DNA from: Chloroflexota bacterium | GTDB taxonomy: Bacteria; Chloroflexota; Anaerolineae; Anaerolineales; UBA11579 | Direction of reading: 5' to 3' | NCBI GenBank assembly: GCA_018662365.1 | Contig: JABJGH010000043.1 | Coordinates: forward strand, 1-32,590 | DNA length: 32,590 nt | Shown: one piece after another, positions 13,964-22,811 of the stretch | Numbering within the stretch: the first letter of the stretch is position 1 | Layout of the letters: each line of letters starts with the position of its first letter | The notes under the pieces: generated by a model | Databases searched by the model: none | Told to the model about the DNA's origin: nothing | The model's input: only the letters and a program-made list of their open reading frames with translations | Position numbers and translations under genes: made by a program

Positions 13964-14917
13964 ATGATCAATGATCTTTCACTACAACAAGATAAACCGG
14001 TCCTCGTTTTGGGCTCTTCAAGTGTGGATATTGTGGGTTTGGTTGAAAATAAATTGGAGCGGGGGACATCGAATCCAGGGAAAATTACCACTTCATTTGG
14101 GGGCACAGCAAGAAACTTTTCTGAAAATTTAGCACGACTGGGTCAAGAAGTGACATTATTGTCGACGATCGGGAAAGACCAGATGGGACGACAACTGCTT
14201 AAATTCACTCAAAAAGCCGGCGTGAACACCGAATATATGATCCAAACCAAGGATTATGCTACGGGGTCATATTTAGCCGTGGTCAATCAAGAGGGAGAAC
14301 TGCAATTTGGATTGGATGATATTCATTCAAGCGAATTACTCACACCCGAATATTTAGAAGAGCATGTACATTTATTTGAGGAAGCGGCATTATTATTCCT
14401 TGATGCAAACTTACGAGAAGATACCCTTGAAAAAGCAATGCAAATTGCCCAAGACAAGGGATTACTTGTGGCCACAGATCCCACCTCGATCTCACTTTCA
14501 CATAAACTCAAACCTTATTTGCCCAATATCTTTTTAATGACCCCCAATCACATCGAGGCTGCAAATTTCTGTGACTTTGAAGTTGGGGAAGAAGTTAGTG
14601 ATGCTGAGGGATTAGAAATTGCGAAACAAATGGTCTCGAGGGGAGTAGAGATTGCGATCGTTACGCTTGCCGAATTTGGCGTATGTTATGCGACATCCGA
14701 ATCCAGCGGTCATATCCCTGCCATACGTACCCAGATCGTTGATCCGACAGGCGGGGGTGACGCGCTGAGCGCAACGGTGATCTTTGCTCTACTCAATGGC
14801 ATCCCGGTTGATGAAGCGGTTCGATTAGGGGTTTCTGCCGCTTCCCTCACTCTAAAACATCGGGGAGCGGTTTATCCAAACCTTAATCTCGAAATCCTGT
14901 ATGACCAATTGATCTAA
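13964..14917 (+). CDS. psuK: PfkB-family sugar/nucleoside kinase, probable pseudouridine kinase
   Basis: A 317-residue ribokinase-family protein. It begins VLVLGSSSVDIVG (12-24), has the glycine-rich GGTARNFSENLARLG (46-60) and the C-terminal signature DPTGGGDALSATVI (about 263-276) with the catalytic Asp. The usual GAGD anion-hole sequence is here GGGD. PfkB kinases act on many sugars, but the gene is followed by psuG only 25 bp downstream, which strongly suggests phosphorylation of pseudouridine to pseudouridine 5'-phosphate. There is no Shine-Dalgarno sequence at the ATG. The promoter is shared by sequence with the divergent PHP gene. Confidence 0.88.
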   Translation: MINDLSLQQDKPVLVLGSSSVDIVGLVENKLERGTSNPGKITTSFGGTARNFSENLARLGQEVTLLSTIGKDQMGRQLLKFTQKAGVNTEYMIQTKDYATGSYLAVVNQEGELQFGLDDIHSSELLTPEYLEEHVHLFEEAALLFLDANLREDTLEKAMQIAQDKGLLVATDPTSISLSHKLKPYLPNIFLMTPNHIEAANFCDFEVGEEVSDAEGLEIAKQMVSRGVEIAIVTLAEFGVCYATSESSGHIPAIRTQIVDPTGGGDALSATVIFALLNGIPVDEAVRLGVSAASLTLKHRGAVYPNLNLEILYDQLI

Positions 14918-14942
14918 TTCTCAACTTTTTGAGCTTAAATTT

Positions 14943-15872
14943 ATGAAAAAACTTCCTCCTTATTACAAAATCGATCCTGAAGTTAGTGCAGCCCTTCGAT
15001 CTGGATTACCTGTGGTTGCACTGGAATCCACCGTGATCACCCATGGATTGCCCTATCCGGAAAATGTTGACCTGGCAAAGGATATGGAATCCGAAGTGCG
15101 GGCAGAAAAAGCTGTGCCAGCAACCATTTCCATGCTTGACGGCCGCTTGCTGATCGGTACACAAGATAAAGAGTTAAGTGAATTGGCACAAGATCAAAAT
15201 GCCAGAAAAATAAGTGTGCGGGACTTTGCCCCGGCGATCGTTCAAAAGGCCAATGGCGGCACAACTGTAGCTGGCACCCTGATCGCCGCTGAGGCAGTGG
15301 GTATTCAGGTTTTTGCAACTGGAGGGATTGGGGGTGTGCATCGAAATGCCCCCTTTGATGTGTCTACGGATCTGGGTCAATTGGCGCAAAGCCCAGTTGT
15401 GGTGGTTTGCGCTGGTGCAAAGGCTATTCTCGATCTCCCAGCTACCATAGAAAAACTTGAAACCTTGGGTGTTCCTGTGATCGGTTATCAAACGAGCGAT
15501 TTCCCCGCATTCTATTCCAGGAAAAGTGGGTTGTCCGTATCTGGAAAAGCAGATAGTGCAGAGGAGGTGGCCAAAATAGCGAAAGCACATTGGCAAATGG
15601 GATTCTCTTCTGCTATATTATTGGTTGTTCCTCCCCCTTCTGAAGTTGCGCTAGAAAATGACGAGGTTGAGCAATATATTGACCAGGCACTCCTGGAAGC
15701 CGAGGAAAATAAAATAGTTGGCCAAGCAGTGACGCCTTTTTTACTCAAGCGAGTGAGTGAATTGAGCGGGGGAAAGAGTCTTAGGGCAAATTTGGGTCTA
15801 TTGAAAAATAATGCGAAAGTAGCTGCCCAAGTGGCCCTGGCCTTCAGTACCTCAAATATTCGAACCGTCTAA
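14943..15872 (+). CDS. psuG: Pseudouridine-5'-phosphate glycosidase
   Basis: A 309-residue cytoplasmic enzyme that cleaves the C-C bond of pseudouridine 5'-phosphate to uracil and ribose 5-phosphate. Family motifs are clear: PVVALESTVITHGLPYPEN (23-41, with the catalytic Glu28), GGTTVAGT (105-112), FATGGIGGVHR (124-134), DVSTDLGQL (139-147, metal Asp) and VVCAGAKAILDL (155-166), where Lys160 is the position of the Schiff-base lysine. GYQTSDFPAFYSR and QAVTPFLLKRVSELSGGKSL follow. The length is normal. With psuK it makes a complete pseudouridine salvage route; a transporter is not in view. Confidence 0.96.
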   Translation: MKKLPPYYKIDPEVSAALRSGLPVVALESTVITHGLPYPENVDLAKDMESEVRAEKAVPATISMLDGRLLIGTQDKELSELAQDQNARKISVRDFAPAIVQKANGGTTVAGTLIAAEAVGIQVFATGGIGGVHRNAPFDVSTDLGQLAQSPVVVVCAGAKAILDLPATIEKLETLGVPVIGYQTSDFPAFYSRKSGLSVSGKADSAEEVAKIAKAHWQMGFSSAILLVVPPPSEVALENDEVEQYIDQALLEAEENKIVGQAVTPFLLKRVSELSGGKSLRANLGLLKNNAKVAAQVALAFSTSNIRTV

Positions 15873-15939
15873 AAATCCCAAAAATTCTTTTCGAAAGATC
15901 TATGCACCCCTTGTACTTTATGGGCAATTTAGGACTGTC

Positions 15940-16896
15940 TTAACGTTTTGGAGTGATGGTTGGCCGGGGGGTCCAGGTGGGGAGAAAGGTAGGCGTTGGC
16001 CAGGGTGTACGCGTGGGTGTGGTCGTTGGTGTTAGCGTGGGGGTGGATGTTGGAGTGACAGTAAAGGTGGCTGTTGGGGTAAGTGTTTGAGTAATGGTGG
16101 GGGTTGAAGTAACCGCTTCTCCATTGACAGTAAACTCGCCCACTGTTTTTAGTTCAGTGCCCGCGAATATTTGAATCTGATAGACCCCCGGCAGCCATTC
16201 TTCAGGCTCGGGTTCATAATCAGTAAAACCATACCCCCCTCCCCCACTGTCCCATACAAGCGTTTCGTAATAAACCAGATCCCCTTCGTAGAGCCATAAT
16301 GCAGTCCATTGGATGCCATCCACCATTTGGTCATAGCTAAAAAGGGCGTACATATGGCCCACAGGGTTGGTATAAATGGTGCCCGAATTTATAGGATTGT
16401 AATCCTCATCAAAACCTTGTCCAAAAACCAAAGGACTAAACACAACCGAGGCAGGCGGAGTGACAAAACCTTCAAATTGTGCTTCGATTGCAATTGGCAC
16501 AAAGGGCGTGGGGGTGACGGTCGGGGTGTAGGTTTTGTCTAAAGTCGGGGTTATCGTGGGTGTGTTTGTGATGGTTGGCTGAATAGTTTCTGTGGGGGTT
16601 AGGGAAGGGGCTAGGGTCAATGTGGGGGTGACAGTTAGTTCAAATAAATTTGTTGCGGTGGGCGGCCCATATCGATTTAACGCAAAGGTGAGAAAGACCA
16701 AAATAAAACCAAAAAATATCAACCGCCAACCCCCAATAAGCTGTCCTTTTCTCAATCGATAATAGCCCACCTCTCTCGATTTTTGAATCATTTTCACCCC
16801 AGCCCAAAAAAGCGCGAGCACAGCGATAGCCAACAAAACCACGATGGTTTTAATAAAGCTGATGATGTCTAAGGGGGGGAGATTTTCAAATGACAT
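15940..16896 (-). CDS. Membrane-anchored protein with Thr-Pro-rich spacers
   Basis: A 318-residue protein with two N-terminal membrane segments (about 10-34 and 57-74). A Thr/Pro-rich stretch follows (about 86-132, mainly TPT units), then a domain of about 130 residues (VFGQGFDEDYNP, YDQMVDGIQWTALWLYEGDLVYYE, WLPGVYQIQIFAGTELKTVGEFTV) of the type found as surface beta-sandwich domains in Anaerolineae, and a second Thr/Pro tail to the end. The DNA under the Pro/Thr parts is strongly biased (ggtgtg repeats on the plus strand). The domain is presumably outside the cell; the substrate is unknown. AGGA lies 13 nt before the ATG. It ends 67 bp from the psuG stop, convergent with it. Confidence 0.8.
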   Translation of the reverse strand: MSFENLPPLDIISFIKTIVVLLAIAVLALFWAGVKMIQKSREVGYYRLRKGQLIGGWRLIFFGFILVFLTFALNRYGPPTATNLFELTVTPTLTLAPSLTPTETIQPTITNTPTITPTLDKTYTPTVTPTPFVPIAIEAQFEGFVTPPASVVFSPLVFGQGFDEDYNPINSGTIYTNPVGHMYALFSYDQMVDGIQWTALWLYEGDLVYYETLVWDSGGGGYGFTDYEPEPEEWLPGVYQIQIFAGTELKTVGEFTVNGEAVTSTPTITQTLTPTATFTVTPTSTPTLTPTTTPTRTPWPTPTFLPTWTPRPTITPKR

Positions 16897-16991
16897 GAAA
16901 AGAGTTTGTCCTTATATTGATCAAAACCTTCAGCAATTATAACAAATGATATCTCCCCACTATTTTAAATGGTCATCTGGTACTAAGGTGC

Positions 16992-17024
16992 TTGCCTCAA
17001 AAAAGGCAATATGCTAGTATTGCC
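16992..17024 (+). promoter_or_regulatory. Candidate promoter overlapped by an inverted repeat
   Basis: TTGCCT (16992-16997), 17 bp, TAGTAT (17015-17020) is a modest promoter for the DUF4013 gene. It is overlapped by perfect 7-bp arms ggcaata (17005-17011) and tattgcc (17018-17024), spacer tgctag. The -35 side also contains ttgcc, which could pair with the same ggcaa. Confidence 0.35.
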
Positions 17025-17070
17025 CATAAGAATTTATTACAAATACATAACCCTATGAGGAGTAGATATT

Positions 17071-17748
17071 ATGGATTTCGCAAGATCCTTTTCTTTTATT
17101 ACTGAAGACAAAGATTGGTTCAAAAAAGTGGGGATTGCCGCCTTGTTGGTACTAACGGGAATAGGAAGCATCGGCGCAATGGGTTGGGTTGTAGAAATTA
17201 CCAAAAGGGTTGCCAATGGAGATCCGGAACCTTTGCCGGGGTGGGAAAATATTGGCGATTATTTTATAAATGGTCTTAAATTGATGGGAGTAACCTTGGT
17301 TTGGTCTCTCCCGATAATTTTATTAACAATTTGTTCCACTATACTCCTGATCCCTGCTTCTGAGGGTTTCGCATCTTATGATGATGCCAGCGTTTTCATG
17401 GTAATCATGACAATGTGCCTTTCCGTTCTTGTGATCCTTTATTCATTGGTCGTTGGCCTTCTTGCCGCTCCCCTGTTCGGATTGATCGGGGAGGGTTTGA
17501 GCTTTTCAGAATTGATCAAACCAAATAAAGCTTTTGCATTATTAAAAACCAACATTGGTGGATATCTCCTTGCATTTTTTGCTGGAAGCATCATTTCGAC
17601 CATTTTATCTTCGATCGGCGTGATCGCATGTTTCATTGGCGCTTTCTTTGGCACGGCATTTGGATATGGCGTGATGGGTCATTTGATCGGTCAGGCCCAT
17701 GCTCAAGCTAGAGAAAAATTGGCAATGGAACCTATTCCTGAGGAATAA
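17071..17748 (+). CDS. DUF4013 membrane protein
   Basis: A 225-residue polytopic membrane protein of the DUF4013 family. After a short cytoplasmic start (MDFARSFSFITEDKDWFKK) come about five hydrophobic segments (about 20-45, 75-97, 112-138, 160-180, 183-212). The family motif NGDPEPLPGWENIGDYF is at 49-65, and the C-terminal helix contains GYGVMGHLIGQAHAQAR. Function is unknown; such proteins are common in Chloroflexota and archaea. GAGGAG lies 8 nt before the ATG, and a strong terminator follows the stop. Confidence 0.88.
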   Translation: MDFARSFSFITEDKDWFKKVGIAALLVLTGIGSIGAMGWVVEITKRVANGDPEPLPGWENIGDYFINGLKLMGVTLVWSLPIILLTICSTILLIPASEGFASYDDASVFMVIMTMCLSVLVILYSLVVGLLAAPLFGLIGEGLSFSELIKPNKAFALLKTNIGGYLLAFFAGSIISTILSSIGVIACFIGAFFGTAFGYGVMGHLIGQAHAQAREKLAMEPIPEE

Positions 17749-17774
17749 AAGCCGGAATTTTAGTAAAATATCTG

Positions 17775-17811
17775 AAACCGGCGGGAATACTCCTGTCGGT
17801 TTTTTGTTTTT
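17775..17811 (+). terminator. Rho-independent terminator after DUF4013
   Basis: Arms 17775-17786 and 17791-17802 form a 12-bp stem, with two G-U pairs in the RNA, and a 4-nt loop, followed by a T-rich run broken by one G. Confidence 0.9.
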
Positions 17812-17838
17812 ATCCCAAAATAATTAATAATCTTCCTA

Positions 17839-17867
17839 TTGTTATCCAAATTAGGTTTTGGTAAAAT
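17839..17867 (+). promoter_or_regulatory. Promoter of the L,D-transpeptidase gene
   Basis: TTGTTA (17839-17844), 17-bp spacer, TAAAAT (17862-17867). Transcription would begin at about 17874, the first base of the ATG, so the mRNA is probably leaderless. Confidence 0.55.
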
Positions 17868-17873
17868 GAATTT

Positions 17874-18926
17874 ATGAGAAGTAAAGGATTAACTCGCCGG
17901 GATTTCCTAAAACTAAGTGCCATTGCACTTAGTTCTGTGGCGATGCGCCCTGCACTTGACAATGGGCCAGTTCTTAGGAAACCGTCTGATGCTCTAGGAA
18001 TCGTTAGAATTGGGAGCCCTTCAGTACCCATATTTAAAGAACCTGATTACCGAAGTGATATTATCCGCCATGTAGGGCAGGATGAGATCATCTATTATTA
18101 CGAAAAATTAGTCTCCCCATTGGGACCATTTGTGAATCCTTTCTGGTATCAAATTGATGAAGGATATTTGCATACCGCTTATGTGCAACCTGTAGATACA
18201 ATCAGCAATGAGCCTGTTTATACAATCCCTGAAGGCGGAGTTTTAGGGGAGATTACAGTCCCGCTCACCCAATCGATGCGAAATAATAAGTTCTTTGGAT
18301 GGCAGCCGCTTTACCGTCTTTATTACAAATCAGTGCATTGGATCACCGGCGCGGGGTACGGACCTAATTATGGTCCATGGTACGAGATCACTGATGACCT
18401 GATGAAGATCAAATATCATGTGCCCGCCCAACATATGAGAATAATTCCCGATAATGAACTCACCCCAATATCACCAGATGTGCCTGAACATTTAAAAACG
18501 GTAATCGTAAATATTTCACGACAGTCCCTGACAGCCTTTGAGGGAGATGAGGTGGTGATGCATACTGAGATTTCGAGCGGAATTCCATCCTACTCACCGA
18601 CGATAAATGGGATTGATACAGCGACTCCTTATGGCGAGCACCGTATTCATATGAAAACACCCGCTAGGCATATGGGGGATGCGAATATTACTAGTGATAT
18701 TTATGCTTATGAGTTACCTGGCGTTCCTTGGGTCTCTTTCTTCGTTGATACCGGAGTGGCATTCCATGGCACCTATTGGCATGATAATTATGGCAGTCAA
18801 ATGAGCCATGGCTGTGTCAATATGCGCCCTGATGAAGCGAAATGGATCTATAGATGGTTGATGCCTGATATAAAAACAGATCAGTGGTTTGCCGCGGGGT
18901 ATGGCTCACAGGTCTTTGTCGTATAA
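17874..18926 (+). CDS. L,D-transpeptidase with Tat signal
   Basis: A 350-residue secreted peptidoglycan cross-linking enzyme of the YkuD family. The N-terminus has a twin-arginine signal (LTRRDFLKLSA at 6-16, followed by a weakly hydrophobic stretch). A region with SH3-like features (about 40-190) precedes the catalytic domain, which starts near TVIVNISRQSLTAFEG (about 205) and ends with the catalytic motif FHGTYWHDNYGSQMSHGCVNMRP, with His312 and Cys314. It joins stem peptides by 3-3 links, independently of penicillin-binding proteins. There is no Shine-Dalgarno sequence; the predicted -10 box ends 6 bp before the ATG. It stands alone between the DUF4013 terminator and the aldo/keto reductase, which follows after 39 bp. 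Confidence 0.93.
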   Translation: MRSKGLTRRDFLKLSAIALSSVAMRPALDNGPVLRKPSDALGIVRIGSPSVPIFKEPDYRSDIIRHVGQDEIIYYYEKLVSPLGPFVNPFWYQIDEGYLHTAYVQPVDTISNEPVYTIPEGGVLGEITVPLTQSMRNNKFFGWQPLYRLYYKSVHWITGAGYGPNYGPWYEITDDLMKIKYHVPAQHMRIIPDNELTPISPDVPEHLKTVIVNISRQSLTAFEGDEVVMHTEISSGIPSYSPTINGIDTATPYGEHRIHMKTPARHMGDANITSDIYAYELPGVPWVSFFVDTGVAFHGTYWHDNYGSQMSHGCVNMRPDEAKWIYRWLMPDIKTDQWFAAGYGSQVFVV

Positions 18927-18965
18927 TATCCAAAACAGTAAATAATTAATAAGGAAAATAATATT

Positions 18966-19940
18966 ATGGAATACCGAAATCTTGGCCGAACAGGGCTAAA
19001 AGTTTCTGAATTATGTATGGGCACCATGCAATTCGGCTGGACAGCAGATGAGGCAACCTCGTTTGATGTGCTCTCAGCAAGTTTTGATGCAGGGATTAAC
19101 TTCATTGATACTGCGGATGTATATTCAAGATGGATTGAGGGGAATGCGCCCGGGACTTCGGAAACGATCATTGGCAAATGGATCAAAAAGAATAATATTC
19201 CTCGACATCAATTGGTGATCGCTACCAAAGTGCGTGGCCAAATGAGCGACGATCCTAACGATCAGGGGCTTTCTCGCCAACATATCATGCGATCCGTTGA
19301 AAACTCTCTTAAAAGATTGCAGACAGATTATATTGATCTATATCAGAGTCATTCGGTAGATGGGGATACCCCGATCGAAGAGACCTTGCGCGCTTTTGAT
19401 GACCTGGTAACACAAGGGAAAGTACGCTATGTGGGTTGTTCAAATTATCCGGCTTGGCGTTTAATGGAAGCCCTGTGGACTGCGGAAAAAAATAATTTAG
19501 CTCGATATGATTGTATTCAACCTAATTACAGCTTGCTCAAACGAGCGGAATTTGAAAGGGAAACCGCAAGCGTTTGTAAAGAATATGGCATTGGCGTGAT
19601 CCCTTACAGCCCCCTTGCGCGTGGATTTCTCACAGGGAAGTACCGAAAAGATCAAGAAATTCCTAAAGACTCGCGAGAATATAAAAACGAAAGAATTAAA
19701 GGCTATTTCACTGAGAATAATTGGGCATTACTAGAATTAATGGAAAAAATTGGAGAAGCCAATGGGGGTAAATCGATCTCCCAGGTAGCTTTGGCCTGGC
19801 AATTATCTGACCCACTCATTACCAGCCCGATCATTGGCCCAAGAAATATGGAACAGTTTAACGACAATTTTGGTGCGGTTGGTTTTCGATTAAGTGCTGA
19901 AGATAAAACTGCTTTGGATAAAGCGACAGCCTGGGAATAA
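18966..19940 (+). CDS. Aldo/keto reductase
   Basis: A 324-residue (beta/alpha)8 NADPH-dependent oxidoreductase of the AKR superfamily (YajO/voltage-channel-beta-like group). The start MEYRNLGRTGLKVSELCMGTMQFG is typical. Catalytic tetrad: Asp48 and Tyr53 in IDTADVY, Lys88 in ATKVRG, and His129 in YQSHSVD. The cofactor motif near the C-terminus is SPIIGPRNMEQF. It probably reduces small aldehydes; the substrate is not known. It follows the L,D-transpeptidase gene in the same direction with a weak AAGGAAAA site before the ATG. The stop is 4 bp from the convergent DUF58 gene stop. Confidence 0.94.
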   Translation: MEYRNLGRTGLKVSELCMGTMQFGWTADEATSFDVLSASFDAGINFIDTADVYSRWIEGNAPGTSETIIGKWIKKNNIPRHQLVIATKVRGQMSDDPNDQGLSRQHIMRSVENSLKRLQTDYIDLYQSHSVDGDTPIEETLRAFDDLVTQGKVRYVGCSNYPAWRLMEALWTAEKNNLARYDCIQPNYSLLKRAEFERETASVCKEYGIGVIPYSPLARGFLTGKYRKDQEIPKDSREYKNERIKGYFTENNWALLELMEKIGEANGGKSISQVALAWQLSDPLITSPIIGPRNMEQFNDNFGAVGFRLSAEDKTALDKATAWE

Positions 19941-19944
19941 AGTT

Positions 19945-21210
19945 TTAGTTCTGAGTTCCGATCATGCTGAGCATTGCCCCGATATCATCTTGATAGGATA
20001 TTACTCCCACAGGGACACCAAAATGGCTGATTGATTTAGCTAATATGTCCGTACCGGGGTCCCCACCAAAACTCTCTGCATTAATTAAGACGACGATGGG
20101 GCGTAGGCCTAATCGAGTAATTTGATCTACAGCCAGGGTGATATCGTGTTGGACGGACGGAGTGACCAAGATCACTGTGCTTCCACGAGATAAATGGCGG
20201 CATTGATTGGTTAGCATTGCAGAAAAAGGCACCACCCCTTCTGATCTTAATAAAGCCATTGCTTCTAATATCTTATCTAGTTGACGTCCAGTTTTGTCAG
20301 GGGATAATACTTTAGAAGTGTAATTATTAATCGCTAAACCGACTTCACGACCATTTTTAATAAAATAACGGGCTACGGAGGCGGCAATCGTGGCGGTATA
20401 TTCTTCAGTTTCAGGGGCAAGCTGAAATTTTTCCTCTCCCTGAGAATAAATCCCCTCCACACTTGCCTTTGGGGTATAGGGCTTCCCGGCTTGGGCATCT
20501 TTTTCACCGTCGACAAATATCCAGATCTCGGCCATTGGATCCAGCTCGAATTCTTTTACCATTAAGGTGTCTCTTCGAGCGGTACTCTTCCAATGTATTC
20601 GACTTAAGGAATCCCCAGTCGCATATTCCCGAATATTTGAGGCATTCGGTGTAATCTGATGGGTTCGTCTACGCAGCGCTTCTCCACCGGGGAGCATTCC
20701 TGGTGGCCCAGGAAATCGTTCGATATCAACTAATTTTGGAAATACCAATAAATGATCCGTATCTGGGAATTCTCGCGAGACGGGGAAGAGCCCAAAAGGG
20801 TCTGCGCCTTTTAGGGTCGTTGGACCTAGGGGAAAAGCGCCCCGTTTGACCAATCTGGTGCGTCCCATGTTTGAGCGACCTTGGTTGCCACCCATCATCA
20901 CATACACTCTTGAGCCTTGGGAACCTGGCAATGGAGAATGATCCTTAAGTTCGAGCCATAATCGGGGAAAGCGCTGATGGTTATAAAGTTCAAAAATTTC
21001 ACTAAATATTTCGCCAATTTGACCCCGTTTCATATTTGGGGTTCGTTTAAATGTGATTCCCCGTAAAATTAGCTGGGACCACAACCAACTACCAACGATT
21101 AATAACCCCCATAAATAACTTAAACGAGTATAGACCTGCTGGTCTGATACGACTAAGCCAAATATGCTAAACCCCAGCAGACCGAGTGCAACTCGGAGGG
21201 AATTCGTCAT
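19945..21210 (-). CDS. DUF58 domain protein
   Basis: A 421-residue membrane-anchored protein. Two N-terminal membrane segments (about 8-25 and 29-48) are followed by a beta-rich part (about 60-165, with MKRGQIGEIFSEIFELYN and GAFPLGPTTLKGADPFGLF) and the DUF58 signature REYATGDSLSRIHWKSTARRDTLMVKEFE (about 191-219). A VWA-like fold follows, beginning AEIWIFVDGEKD (about 224), without an intact MIDAS. DUF58 proteins are usually partners of MoxR ATPases. The gene is 2 bp from the moxR stop, so the two are co-translated. A transglutaminase-like gene, often third in such operons, is absent. Confidence 0.92.
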   Translation of the reverse strand: MTNSLRVALGLLGFSIFGLVVSDQQVYTRLSYLWGLLIVGSWLWSQLILRGITFKRTPNMKRGQIGEIFSEIFELYNHQRFPRLWLELKDHSPLPGSQGSRVYVMMGGNQGRSNMGRTRLVKRGAFPLGPTTLKGADPFGLFPVSREFPDTDHLLVFPKLVDIERFPGPPGMLPGGEALRRRTHQITPNASNIREYATGDSLSRIHWKSTARRDTLMVKEFELDPMAEIWIFVDGEKDAQAGKPYTPKASVEGIYSQGEEKFQLAPETEEYTATIAASVARYFIKNGREVGLAINNYTSKVLSPDKTGRQLDKILEAMALLRSEGVVPFSAMLTNQCRHLSRGSTVILVTPSVQHDITLAVDQITRLGLRPIVVLINAESFGGDPGTDILAKSISHFGVPVGVISYQDDIGAMLSMIGTQN

Positions 21211-21212
21211 AC

Positions 21213-22166
21213 TTAATCTGGAGTAAGGTCCCCACCAGGAACAGGTACGCTTTTTATTATTTCATCTACTAAGGCATCTGAGGTGACATCTCTCAACCGA
21301 GCAGCTGGACCTAAGATTACTCGATGAGCAAGGCAAGCTTGTGCCAATCCTTTGACATCATCGGGTAAGACATAGTCTCGTCCTTCTAGGGCAGCTTTTG
21401 CCTGGGAAGCTCTAAAGAGGGCTAGGCTCCCCCGGGTGCTTGCTCCTAAATAGGAATCTGTATGATTACGGGTTTTTCTTGTGAGGTCAACGATATAATA
21501 TCGCATCGAATCAGCCACGTGAACTTCTCGAACCTTGGCCTGCATTTTTAATGCTTCGTCGACACTCGCAACTGTTTGCAAGTCTTCTAATGGATGTTTA
21601 AATTGTTGGCTGTTTAACACCGACATTTCGGCATCAAAATCAGGGTACCCAATTCTAGCTCGCATAAAAAAGCGATCTAATTGGGCTTCTGGTAAAGGGA
21701 ATGTACCTTCATATTCGATAGGGTTTTGGGTGGCCAATACCATGAAGGGGTTAGGGAGCTTGTGTGTAATTCCATCTACGGTAATCTGTTGTTCGGACAT
21801 TGCTTCGAGGAGGGCCGCCTGAGTTTTTGGGGTAGCACGATTAATTTCGTCTGCCAAAACCACTTGAGCCATAATTGGACCAGGTCTAAATTCAAACTCG
21901 CGACTTACTTGGTTAAATATTGAAACTCCAGTTACATCACTTGGGAGCATATCGGGAGTAAATTGAATTCGATTGAATGATCCCCCGATAGAGGTGGCAA
22001 GACTGCGAGCTAACATCGTTTTCCCGGTTCCAGGGACATCTTCGATCAATAAATGCCCTTGACCAAGCAAATTAATCACCACTTTCTCAATGGCATTTCG
22101 TTTACCAATGATTACTTTTTCAATATTCTTTATTATTTTCTCAGAAAATTCCTGAACATCTGTCAT
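21213..22166 (-). CDS. moxR: MoxR-family AAA+ ATPase
   Basis: A 317-residue AAA+ ATPase. Walker A is DVPGTGKTML (43-52), Walker B is VVLADEINRATPKTQAALLEAM (about 104-125), sensor 1 is in FMVLATQNPIEYEGTFPLPEAQLDRF (about 141-166), and the C-terminal lid contains YLGASTRGSLALFRASQAKAALEGRDYVLPDDVK (about 243-276). MoxR ATPases act as chaperones for assembly of metal- or VWA-containing proteins. A GGAG lies 7 nt before the ATG. It forms an operon with DUF58 and is divergent from the HIT gene. Confidence 0.96.
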   Translation of the reverse strand: MTDVQEFSEKIIKNIEKVIIGKRNAIEKVVINLLGQGHLLIEDVPGTGKTMLARSLATSIGGSFNRIQFTPDMLPSDVTGVSIFNQVSREFEFRPGPIMAQVVLADEINRATPKTQAALLEAMSEQQITVDGITHKLPNPFMVLATQNPIEYEGTFPLPEAQLDRFFMRARIGYPDFDAEMSVLNSQQFKHPLEDLQTVASVDEALKMQAKVREVHVADSMRYYIVDLTRKTRNHTDSYLGASTRGSLALFRASQAKAALEGRDYVLPDDVKGLAQACLAHRVILGPAARLRDVTSDALVDEIIKSVPVPGGDLTPD

Positions 22167-22342
22167 TAATGGCTCCGTACAAAAAGGGATATTAGACTTT
22201 AGTAAACAACTTGTGAAATACTGATTTTTGCTCGGTAATTGTAATATGAAAATTCAAAAACATGGACGCTACACATTAGAATAATCGTTTAATGGGTGCA
22301 CAACGAATAAGAGTGGGGCAATAAAGCTAAAATGATGATGCA

Positions 22343-22371
22343 ATGACTTTCATACAAACAAACGTTATAAT
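22343..22371 (+). promoter_or_regulatory. Promoter of the HIT-yqeY-pgpH operon
   Basis: ATGACT (22343-22348), 17-bp spacer, TATAAT (22366-22371). It is 34 bp before the HIT ATG at 22406 and on the other side of the gap from the moxR start. Confidence 0.6.
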
Positions 22372-22405
22372 AGGATAGTATTTTTAATGAAAATGAAGGA
22401 ATGAG

Positions 22406-22756
22406 ATGGAAAATGTAGATTGCATTTTTTGCAAGATCATAAAAGGGGATTTACCGAGTGATAAAGTACATGAAGACGATACAATTATTGCATTTCGGGA
22501 TATTAATCCTGTTGCACCTACGCATATATTGATCGTACCAAAAAAGCATATTACCGATAATAATGATTTTTATCCAGAAGATGAAGAAATTGCTGGACGA
22601 ATGTTTTCCGTTGTACGGGAATTGGCAAAAAAAGAAGGAATTACTGAGAGCGGATATCGTTTGATCATGAACACAGGAAAAGATGGCGGCCAAGAAGTCC
22701 CCCATATGCATTTGCACCTAATCGGTGGGCAGAAAATGCAACATAAAATTGGCTAA
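22406..22756 (+). CDS. HIT-family protein (HINT-like)
   Basis: A 116-residue nucleotide-binding hydrolase. CIFCKIIKGDLPS at the N-terminus is the typical HINT start, with the CxxC pair common in bacterial members. The histidine triad is H100-M-H102-L-H104, in VPHMHLHLIGG. The likely activity is cleavage of adenosine phosphoramidates or similar adenylate conjugates, in the cytoplasm. GAAGGA lies before the ATG. It is followed by yqeY after 55 bp. An AT-rich imperfect inverted repeat occupies much of that gap. Confidence 0.96.
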   Translation: MENVDCIFCKIIKGDLPSDKVHEDDTIIAFRDINPVAPTHILIVPKKHITDNNDFYPEDEEIAGRMFSVVRELAKKEGITESGYRLIMNTGKDGGQEVPHMHLHLIGGQKMQHKIG

Positions 22757-22811
22757 ATAAATATTATTCATTAGGAGTGAATATTATTTGAGGTAAGGAG
22801 AAACCTTTAGG

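Noticed and set aside
15940-16650. ggtgtg-rich tandem DNA repeats on the plus strand
   Set aside because: They are the coding sequence of Thr-Pro spacers in the minus-strand membrane protein, not an independent repeat element.
22759-22789. 11/12-bp inverted repeat between the HIT and yqeY genes
   Set aside because: Almost entirely A and T, so likely low stability and partly a composition effect; no terminator features.
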